From positions 1 through 17,584 of the forward strand of contig JBEEPJ010000017.1 of NCBI GenBank assembly GCA_041191165.1: a DNA stretch of 17,584 nucleotides. The letters run 5' to 3'. Origin of the DNA: CAMCYM01 sp041191165 (GTDB lineage: Bacteria; Bacteroidota; Bacteroidia; Flavobacteriales_D; Sanyastnellaceae). Positions 5,760 through 11,200 of this stretch are shown in pieces. The notes under the pieces are model-generated. The model did no database searches. It was not told where the DNA came from and worked only from the letters and a program-made list of their open reading frames with translations. Position 1 is the stretch's first letter; each line of letters starts with the position of its first letter. Both the position numbers and the translations under genes were made by a program.

Positions 5760-8266
5760 CGCAGCGCAGCGCCTAATTGGGTTTCAAGGGCCGTTCGAAT
5801 GGCTTGAACGGAACGATCTATTTGCTTGTCAGTCAAGGTCTTATTTGCGTCTTGAAGCGTGAGTGAAATCGCGTAAGAGACCTTTCCTTCCGGAAGTTTA
5901 TCTCCGGTGTACACATCGAAAAGTCCCACGCGGGTCAGCAGGCGGGGTTCCGCGCTGGCCGCCACGCGCCGAATGTCGGCAAACGGGGTTCCTTTTTCGA
6001 GGATCAAGGACAAATCCCTGCGCACCGTCGGGAAACGGGGCAACTCCCGGGCCTGGATTCGCGGTTGATGCAACGCCTGAAACAGCGGTTCCAAGAACCA
6101 TTCCGAGGCGTACACTGCGACCTCGAGGTCCATGGCCTGAAGCAGCTTGGGGTGCACCGCACCCAGGCGTCCCACGCACTGACCCTCCCACCACCAAGAA
6201 ACCCCTTCCCCGTAAAGGCCTTCAGCCCCGTTGCGCTCTTCGAGCAGGGATGCCATCCCCAGGCCCTCGAGCAGGGCCACCACCTCTGCCTTGAGGGTAA
6301 ACAGGTCGGCTTCGCGGACCGGTTCATTCCAATTTTCCGGGGTATGATGGCCACTGAGGAAGAGCGAAAGTTGCTCGGTCTCCCGGTACCACACCGTGCC
6401 ATCGGAACCGCTGACCGGTCCATCGGCCGCATCCCGATGGTGGTAGGTTCGCCCGATTTCGAAGAACCTCAGGTCCTTGGCCTGGTGGTTCCGGTTGCGC
6501 GCGATCGTTTCAAGCCCCTGGAAAATCAGGGATTGCCGCATGGAACCGAGGTCGGAACTCAGCGGGTTGAGCAAATCGATTCGGCTTTCCAAGGCCAAAT
6601 CCCGATGTCCACTCACCTCCACCGCCCATTCCCCGTAGGCTTTCCGGGTCATGGAGTTGTTCATCATTTCGGAGAAGCCTCGGGCCACCAGGAGGTTTTG
6701 AATGGCGTGCCGCATTTTTTCCCGGTCTGGACCCTGGGGGTGTGAGGGTCGAGCCCGCCACTGGCGGGGGAGGGGAATGCGGTCAAACCCGTGAATGCGC
6801 AAGATTTCCTCCGCCACATCCGCCGGTCGGGTGACATCGGTGCGAAAGCTGGGAATGAGCAAATCCCAGGCGCCATCCAAGCGCTCGACGATTTCGATGT
6901 CCAGGGCGTCTAGGATGCTCTCGATGCGTGAGGCCGGGAGGGATTCACCGAGAATCCGACTCAGGAAGGCTTCCTCCAACCTGCAACGGGTCGCGGTGGG
7001 GCAGGTTCCACTTTCCCCTTCCATCAACCCCGAAACGCGATCGACCCCGGCCCAGTCGGTGAGGAGTTTTGCCGCGCGCTCCAATCCCGCCCGCACCATC
7101 GCGGGGTCTACGCCCCGCTCGAAGCGAAATGAGGCGTCGGTGGACAGGCCGTGGCGCTTGGCCATGGCGCGTATGGTCGCTGGATGGAACCAAGCGGCTT
7201 CGAGAAACACCGAGGTGGTGTCCGGTTGGATGCCGCTGTGTTGGCCACCGAACACCCCGGCCAGCCCCATGGGGGCATGGTCGTTGGCAATCACGAGATC
7301 CGCAGGGTCCAGGGTGCGGGAAGTGCCGTCGAGCGTGACGAGGGTTTCGCCTGCACGCGCCCGCCGGACCCGAACGACATCTCCTGCGATGGCCCGGCGG
7401 TCGAAAGCGTGCAGCGGGGTGCCGAGCTCGTGCAGCACCCAGTTGGTGGCGTCCACCACGTTGTTGATGGGCGCAACGCCGATGGCGCGCAGGGTGCGTT
7501 GCACGGATTCAGGGCTGGGCCCCACCTTCACCCCTTCGAGCACCAGGCCCAGGTAGCGTGGAGCGGCCTCTGCGTCCTCCACTGCGATGCGCACGCCGCC
7601 CGTTTCGCCGGTGTGGGCGAGCGGCTGGCCCAAGGGCCAGTGCATGTCGGGCAGGTCGCTTACCCCGCCGATGCCCGGCACGGTCTCATGCAACAGGCCA
7701 GCGCGCAGATCCCGGGCCACACCCCAGTGGCTCATCGCGTCGGTGCGGTTGGGCGTCAGGCCGATTTCAAAGACCACGTCGGAATCGACTTGCAGGGCCT
7801 CGGCAGCGGGTGTTCCGGGCGCCCACTCACCCGCCAATTCCAAGACGCCCTCGTGGCCTTCTCCCAAGCCCAGCTCATCTTCTGCGCAAATCATTCCATG
7901 CGATTCCACGCCTCGGATCTTGCCCTTGCGGATGGTCAGCGGGTCGCCGTGGACGGGGAAGAGCTGTGCGCCGATGCGGGCTACGACGACGTGCAGTCCG
8001 GCCCGGGCATTCGCGGCGCCGCATACGATTTGCAGCGGGGCTTCTTCGCCGACGTCCACCAGGCAAACCTGCAGGCGATCTGCGTCCGGGTGGCGGTCGC
8101 AGTGCTGGATTTGGCCTACCACACAACCCGCCAATCCCCCGGGAATGTCATCCACCTTCGACCAACCTTCTACCTCCAGCCCGGTGGCGGTCAACACCTT
8201 GGCGACATCTGCGGGATCCCCGTCCATCGGGAACAGGGATTGCATCCAGCGATAGGAAATCTTCAT
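5756..8266 (-). CDS. pheT: Phenylalanyl-tRNA synthetase beta subunit
   Basis: At 836 residues it has normal length for bacterial PheT and partners PheS in the alpha2-beta2 enzyme that charges tRNA-Phe in the cytoplasm. Domains in order: tRNA-binding OB fold (about 45-155, HPDADRLQVC, QIVCGAANARAG, GVESHGMICAEDELGLG), B3/B4 editing region (EIGLTPNRTDAMSHWGVARD, INNVVDATNWVLHELGTPLH), B5 domain (SFRTDVTRPADVAEEILRIH), the inactive synthetase-like core, and the C-terminal anticodon-binding FDX-ACB domain (FPTVRRDLSLILEKG to the end). The ATG at 8266 gives the typical MKISYRWMQSLFP start. It heads an operon with the acyltransferase and VOC genes. A perfect TAACTTTG box ends 16 bases upstream, leaving too little leader for a T-box or leader-peptide attenuator. 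The pheS gene is about 1.9 kb away on the other strand. Confidence 0.98.
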   Translation of the reverse strand: MKISYRWMQSLFPMDGDPADVAKVLTATGLEVEGWSKVDDIPGGLAGCVVGQIQHCDRHPDADRLQVCLVDVGEEAPLQIVCGAANARAGLHVVVARIGAQLFPVHGDPLTIRKGKIRGVESHGMICAEDELGLGEGHEGVLELAGEWAPGTPAAEALQVDSDVVFEIGLTPNRTDAMSHWGVARDLRAGLLHETVPGIGGVSDLPDMHWPLGQPLAHTGETGGVRIAVEDAEAAPRYLGLVLEGVKVGPSPESVQRTLRAIGVAPINNVVDATNWVLHELGTPLHAFDRRAIAGDVVRVRRARAGETLVTLDGTSRTLDPADLVIANDHAPMGLAGVFGGQHSGIQPDTTSVFLEAAWFHPATIRAMAKRHGLSTDASFRFERGVDPAMVRAGLERAAKLLTDWAGVDRVSGLMEGESGTCPTATRCRLEEAFLSRILGESLPASRIESILDALDIEIVERLDGAWDLLIPSFRTDVTRPADVAEEILRIHGFDRIPLPRQWRARPSHPQGPDREKMRHAIQNLLVARGFSEMMNNSMTRKAYGEWAVEVSGHRDLALESRIDLLNPLSSDLGSMRQSLIFQGLETIARNRNHQAKDLRFFEIGRTYHHRDAADGPVSGSDGTVWYRETEQLSLFLSGHHTPENWNEPVREADLFTLKAEVVALLEGLGMASLLEERNGAEGLYGEGVSWWWEGQCVGRLGAVHPKLLQAMDLEVAVYASEWFLEPLFQALHQPRIQARELPRFPTVRRDLSLILEKGTPFADIRRVAASAEPRLLTRVGLFDVYTGDKLPEGKVSYAISLTLQDANKTLTDKQIDRSVQAIRTALETQLGAALR

Positions 8267-8282
8267 CTGCTTCGAAAGGTTG

Positions 8283-8310
8283 CAAAGTTAACCGGACTGC
8301 GCAATCTCAA
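8283..8310 (-). promoter_or_regulatory. pheT promoter, Bacteroidota type
   Basis: On the minus strand TTG, 17 bases, then TAACTTTG is an exact match to the Bacteroidota -7 element TAnnTTTG with an upstream TTG at accepted spacing. The predicted start of transcription is about 10 bases before the pheT ATG. Confidence 0.7.
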
Positions 8311-8316
8311 TCTCCC

Positions 8317-8348
8317 TTTGCAACATGACAGAACTTGAAGTACATTCG
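8317..8348 (+). promoter_or_regulatory. tRNA-Pro promoter, Bacteroidota type
   Basis: TTTG (8317-8320), 20 bases, then TACATTCG (8341-8348) fits the TTTG / TAnnTTTG pattern with one mismatch. It is 6 bases from the divergent pheT promoter and about 50 bases before the mature tRNA. Confidence 0.65.
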
Positions 8349-8363
8349 CGGTCCGTTTCTGAC

Positions 8364-8381
8364 CTCCGCCCCGCGGCGGAG
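8364..8381 (+). other. GC-rich hairpin in the tRNA-Pro leader
   Basis: CTCCGCC, loop CCGC, GGCGGAG is a perfect 7-bp stem between the predicted transcription start and the tRNA 5' end, 16 bases before the tRNA. There is no U tract after it, so it is not a terminator. It may be a processing signal, a leader-stabilising hairpin, or a protein site on the DNA. Confidence 0.45.
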
Positions 8382-8397
8382 AGACGAAAAGGGACAT

Positions 8398-8470
8398 CGG
8401 GATGTAGCTCAGTTGGTAGAGTACACGTCTGGGGGGCGTGTGGTCGCTGGTTCAAGTCCAGTCATCCCGA
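8398..8470 (+). tRNA. tRNA-Pro (anticodon GGG)
   Basis: A full 73-base cloverleaf folds by eye. The acceptor stem CGGGATG pairs with CATCCCG, and the D stem GCTC with GAGT around AGTTGGTA. The anticodon stem CACGT pairs with GCGTG around loop CTGGGGG, giving anticodon GGG for CCC (and CCU) codons. The variable loop is TGGTC, and the T arm is GCTGG-TTCAAGT-CCAGT with a G-U at its base. The discriminator is A. The C1-G72 end and A73 fit proline tRNAs. CCA is not encoded (CAC follows), so it must be added after transcription. It is a single-gene unit with its own promoter and terminator, divergent from pheT. Confidence 0.95.
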
Positions 8471-8486
8471 CACATTGGACAGAAGA

Positions 8487-8518
8487 AAACGGAGAGCCTA
8501 GCTCTCCGTTTTTCTTTT
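8487..8518 (+). terminator. Intrinsic terminator after tRNA-Pro
   Basis: AAACGGAGAGC, loop CTA, GCTCTCCGTTT forms an 11-bp stem followed by a T-rich run (TTTTTCTTTT). This is the clearest terminator in the window and lies 17 bases after the tRNA. Confidence 0.88.
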
Positions 8519-8560
8519 CCATGCGTTCCGAGTCCGCAGGTGGGACGTGGTTTTTGGGTG

Positions 8561-8568
8561 TAGTTTTG
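8561..8568 (+). promoter_or_regulatory. Start-proximal -7 element (TAGTTTTG)
   Basis: TAGTTTTG is an exact match to TAnnTTTG and ends 4 bases before the ATG at 8573. The predicted transcript starts at or within a base or two of the start codon. No clear TTG or TTTG sits at the upstream position. Confidence 0.5.
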
Positions 8569-8572
8569 CACC

Positions 8573-8920
8573 ATGGACTACGTCTTTGAACGGGATTGGC
8601 AGGTGCTGCTCCGGCTGATGGAGGAGCGGTTTGGGGAGCCGCCGGACTTGACCGCGATGGTTTTTGCGGTGGGCTTGCAGGAAGCCGGTCAGGGCTACCG
8701 CACTTTCAAGAAAGATGAGAAAGTGGAGTTGATGCACGTGGGCGTCTGCACGCTGCTCGAACCGATGGGCTTCTATGAAATGGTCGGTTACGATGAGCAG
8801 GGATGGCCGCACTTCAAGTCGTTGGCACCGATTCCGGCGGTGACCAAGGAGGAGCAGGAGACGATGATTCGGCGCGCGCTGGTCGAGTATTTTGCCGCTT
8901 GGATCGAAGGCGCATCCTGA
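8573..8920 (+). CDS. Conserved Bacteroidota hypothetical protein, 115 aa
   Basis: The 115-residue soluble protein is mostly helical and acidic, without signal peptide or membrane segment. I recognise no named domain. Segments such as FGEPPDLTAMVFAVGLQEAG, KDEKVELMHVGVCTLLEPMGFYEMVG and EQGWPHF resemble, from recall, short conserved hypothetical proteins of flavobacteria with no assigned role. It stands alone on the plus strand: tRNA-Pro and its terminator lie upstream and the convergent lipoprotein gene follows 53 bases downstream. The ATG at 8573 lies 4 bases after an exact TAnnTTTG box, which supports this start and suggests a leaderless message. Coding is supported by sensible composition and the tight promoter. 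Function is unknown. Confidence 0.82.
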   Translation: MDYVFERDWQVLLRLMEERFGEPPDLTAMVFAVGLQEAGQGYRTFKKDEKVELMHVGVCTLLEPMGFYEMVGYDEQGWPHFKSLAPIPAVTKEEQETMIRRALVEYFAAWIEGAS

Positions 8921-8930
8921 CCGCGTCAGG
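8916..8930 (+). terminator. Possible weak hairpin terminator
   Basis: CCTGAC, loop CGC, GTCAGG forms a 6-bp stem that overlaps the stop codon (TGA 8918-8920). There is no T run on either strand, so it is at best a weak or bidirectional end between two convergent genes. Confidence 0.25.
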
Positions 8931-8973
8931 CGCGTGAAGCAGACCGGAAGAAGGGAGGGGGTTGCGCGAGGAG

Positions 8974-9351
8974 TTACTCGATGTACACCGTGGCCTCGTT
9001 GGTGGTCTGCTCCTCGATTTTAATCAGACCGGTGCCGTAGAGCGCAGCTTTGCGCACTTCGATGTCCAAGACCGCGAAGCCCGCCTGACCGGCGACATAA
9101 AAATCGGAGAAGTTGAAGGTGACCGAGCCTGCGGCGTTGGTTACCGCAGTGGTGTCGAAGCGGGGCTCACCCACAAAGTCGTTGTCCACCGATCCGAAAG
9201 CGAAGAGGCGCACGGATGCTCCCGACACGGGCGCTCCCAATTCGTTGAGCACAGTGACGTTCGCTACGGTCTCCTCCACCTTGTAGCAACCGCTGAAAAC
9301 CAGGATGGCCAGTGCAGAAACGGACAGAATAATGAGGGATAACTTTCGCAT
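8974..9351 (-). CDS. Small lipoprotein with Ig-like/carboxypeptidase-regulatory-like fold
   Basis: From the ATG at 9351 the protein is 125 residues. MRKLSLIILSVSALAILVFSGC is a lipoprotein signal peptide with Cys22 as the lipid-attachment residue; the 16-residue upstream extension would bury it. The mature part begins YKVEETVANVTVLNELGAPVSGASVRLF and continues with TTAVTNAAGSVTFNFSDFY and FAVLDIEV. This pattern suggests the beta-sandwich of carboxypeptidase-regulatory-like or Ig-like surface domains (LGxPVxGAxVxLF ... TxxxGxVxF). It is presumably anchored in the outer or inner membrane facing the periplasm. No catalytic residues are evident. It is divergent from the cyclophilin gene with only 30 bases between starts, so its promoter would lie within or near that gene's 5' end. 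Role unknown. Confidence 0.85.
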   Translation of the reverse strand: MRKLSLIILSVSALAILVFSGCYKVEETVANVTVLNELGAPVSGASVRLFAFGSVDNDFVGEPRFDTTAVTNAAGSVTFNFSDFYVAGQAGFAVLDIEVRKAALYGTGLIKIEEQTTNEATVYIE

Positions 9352-9370
9352 CTCTGAGTTTGATAACTTT
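9338..9370 (+). repeat. Direct repeat GATAACTTT (two copies)
   Basis: GATAACTTT occurs at 9338-9346 and again at 9362-9370, an offset of 24 bases. The second copy is part of the -7 element of the cyclophilin gene. The first overlaps the 5' codons of the divergent lipoprotein. It could be a pair of tandem -7 boxes, an operator, or chance. Confidence 0.35.
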
Positions 9371-9371
9371 G
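9364..9371 (+). promoter_or_regulatory. -7 element upstream of the cyclophilin gene (TAACTTTG)
   Basis: TAACTTTG is an exact TAnnTTTG match ending 10 bases before the ATG at 9382. A weak TTTC lies 16 bases upstream. It should drive the cyclophilin gene and pheS. Confidence 0.5.
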
Positions 9372-9381
9372 CGGGCCTTGA

Positions 9382-10176
9382 ATGAGGCCAAATATCCAAA
9401 AAATGACTTTATCTCGGACGCTTTTTTCCTTCGCCCTGATGGGTTTGATTTTTCCGCTGATCTCGGCGGCTGGTTGTAACAACGCGGGCCAAGCTTCAGA
9501 GGTTGCATCTGAGGCTGTGCAGCCGGGCGGAAATCCTGCAGCAGATGCCGCCGCGGAGCAGACAGGGGGCACGCCACGCCGGGTGGAGATTACGACGGAT
9601 CTGGGGCGGATGGTGGTGGAACTCTCGAACGAAACACCCCAGCACCGGGATAATTTCGTGAAGCTGGTGGAATCCGGTTTTTATGACGGGTTGCTCTTCC
9701 ACCGTGTCATCCAGGGATTCATGGTGCAGGGTGGCGATCCCCAAAGCCGGGATGCGGCTCCGGGCGCGCGATTGGGGGCAGGTGGCCCCGGGTACACCAT
9801 CCCGGCGGAGATTCGCCCGAATCTCTTCCATACCAAGGGAGCGCTCTCGGCGGCCCGGCAGGGGGACAATGTCAATCCGCAACGCGCCTCGTCCGGTAGC
9901 CAGTTTTACATCGTTCAGGGCCGTCCCACCCCCGAGGCGGAACTGCGCAGCACTGAGGCACGGCTTCGCATGAGCGGCGGGGATTTTTCCTACACGCCGG
10001 AAGCCGTGGCTACCTATGCCCAGCAGGGGGGTACACCTCACCTGGATCAGCAATACACCGTATTCGGGCATGTGGTCGAGGGGCTTGAGGTAATCGACGC
10101 CATCGCGGCCGCGAAGACGGCGCCTGGCGATCGTCCGGTGGAAGACATCCGGATGACTATGAAAATGTTGAACTGA
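9382..10176 (+). CDS. Cyclophilin-type peptidyl-prolyl isomerase, probable lipoprotein
   Basis: The 264-residue protein begins with a hydrophobic export signal ending LISAAGC, with Cys32 a plausible lipidation site. It is followed by a low-complexity Ala/Glu/Gln linker to about residue 65. The cyclophilin domain follows: NFVKLVESGFYDGLLFHRVI with catalytic-type Arg108, FMVQGGDPQ with Phe113 and Gln116, FHTKGALSAARQGD, SGSQFYIVQG and TVFGHVVEGLEVID. An insert of about 40 residues after IVQG is common, from recall, in Bacteroidota cyclophilins. It should catalyse cis-trans proline isomerisation of exported proteins in the periplasm. A second ATG at 9403 is an equally good signal-peptide start. 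Its TGA overlaps the pheS ATG by one base (TGATG), so pheS is likely translated from the same mRNA. Confidence 0.93.
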   Translation: MRPNIQKMTLSRTLFSFALMGLIFPLISAAGCNNAGQASEVASEAVQPGGNPAADAAAEQTGGTPRRVEITTDLGRMVVELSNETPQHRDNFVKLVESGFYDGLLFHRVIQGFMVQGGDPQSRDAAPGARLGAGGPGYTIPAEIRPNLFHTKGALSAARQGDNVNPQRASSGSQFYIVQGRPTPEAELRSTEARLRMSGGDFSYTPEAVATYAQQGGTPHLDQQYTVFGHVVEGLEVIDAIAAAKTAPGDRPVEDIRMTMKMLN

Positions 10177-11198
10177 TGCGCGAAGCGTTGGCTGCATGGC
10201 AGCAGGAGGTGGAAGCGGTCGTGCTTTCCGATGCGGACAGCGCGGAGCGTTTCCGGATCGACTGGCTGGGCCGGAAGGGACGGATGAAGGATTTGCTCGC
10301 CGCATTTCGGGAGGTCCCCGGACCGGAAAAGCGGGAAGTGGGTTTGGCCTTGAATGCCCTCAAAACCGCAATCGAAGCGAAGCTCGAGGCCTTTGAGGAG
10401 GTGAGTGCCGGCGCTGCGGACGCCATGCCCACGGCCTTTGATGGCACGCGCCCTGTGGGAGGTTGGATGCCCGGCACCCATCATCCATTGCAAACGGTTC
10501 GGCGGGAGATTGTCTCCATCTTCCAAGGCATGGGTTTTGCGGTCTCCGAAGGCCCGGAAATCGAAGATGATTGGCATGTTTTCAGCGGGTTGAACTTCGC
10601 GCCGGAGCACCCCGCACGGGACATGCAGGATACGTTTTTTGTCGGATTGGATCCGGAGCGCTTGTTGCGGACGCACACGTCCTCTGTGCAAGTGCGGGAG
10701 ATGGAGCGCCGCGAGCCTCCCATGCGGCTGATCATGCCCGGTCGGGTTTATCGGAATGAAGCCATTTCCTCCCGGGCGCACTGCATGTTCCATCAGGTCG
10801 AGGGTTTGTACATCGACGAGGAAGTTTCTTTTGCCGACCTCAAACAGACGATTTTGCATTTCGCACAGGCTTTTTTCGGAGCGGGCACCCGCATCCGAAT
10901 GCGGCCTTCGTACTTCCCCTTCACGGAGCCGAGCGCCGAGGTGGACGTCTATTGGGGATTGGAGACGGAGGTGGACCAGCGCATCACCAAGGGCACCGGT
11001 TGGCTTGAGATTTTGGGATGTGGCATGGTGGATCCAGCGGTCTTGGAGGCCTCGGGAATCGACTCTTCCCGGTACAGTGGATTCGCCTTTGGGATGGGGG
11101 TGGAGCGCATCACCATGTTGCGTTACCAAATCGGTGACCTGCGTGCATTTTTCGAAAACGACCTCCGTTTTCTATCGCAGTTCAAAGGTCCCTTCTGA
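10176..11198 (+). CDS. pheS: Phenylalanyl-tRNA synthetase alpha subunit
   Basis: The 340-residue protein has the normal PheS length. A helical tRNA-binding N-terminus (about 1-85) is followed by the class II catalytic core: GTHHPLQTVRREI near residue 100, GPEIEDDW and PARDMQDTFFV, motif 2 in MPGRVYRNEAISSRAHCMFHQVEGLYIDEE, FPFTEPSAEVDVY, WLEILGCGMVDPAVL, and motif 3 GFAFGMGVERITMLRY. With PheT it forms the alpha2-beta2 enzyme that activates Phe and charges tRNA-Phe. The ATG at 10176 shares one base with the cyclophilin stop, so translation is probably coupled to it. It is not in an operon with pheT, which lies on the other strand about 1.9 kb away. The 3' end is 2 bases from the convergent TPR gene, with no terminator between them. 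Confidence 0.98.
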   Translation: MREALAAWQQEVEAVVLSDADSAERFRIDWLGRKGRMKDLLAAFREVPGPEKREVGLALNALKTAIEAKLEAFEEVSAGAADAMPTAFDGTRPVGGWMPGTHHPLQTVRREIVSIFQGMGFAVSEGPEIEDDWHVFSGLNFAPEHPARDMQDTFFVGLDPERLLRTHTSSVQVREMERREPPMRLIMPGRVYRNEAISSRAHCMFHQVEGLYIDEEVSFADLKQTILHFAQAFFGAGTRIRMRPSYFPFTEPSAEVDVYWGLETEVDQRITKGTGWLEILGCGMVDPAVLEASGIDSSRYSGFAFGMGVERITMLRYQIGDLRAFFENDLRFLSQFKGPF

Positions 11199-11200
11199 AT

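Noticed and set aside
8267..8282. T-box or leader-peptide attenuator for pheT
   Set aside because: The exact TAACTTTG box ends only 16 bases before the ATG, leaving no room for a regulatory leader.
7151..8338. 395-codon open frame antisense to pheT
   Set aside because: It lies opposite a well-identified pheT with all its domains, and its product has no family features. GC-rich codon bias leaves few stops on the opposite strand.
8335..8589. 84-codon plus-strand frame spanning the tRNA
   Set aside because: It covers the tRNA leader, tRNA-Pro and its terminator, so it is not coding.
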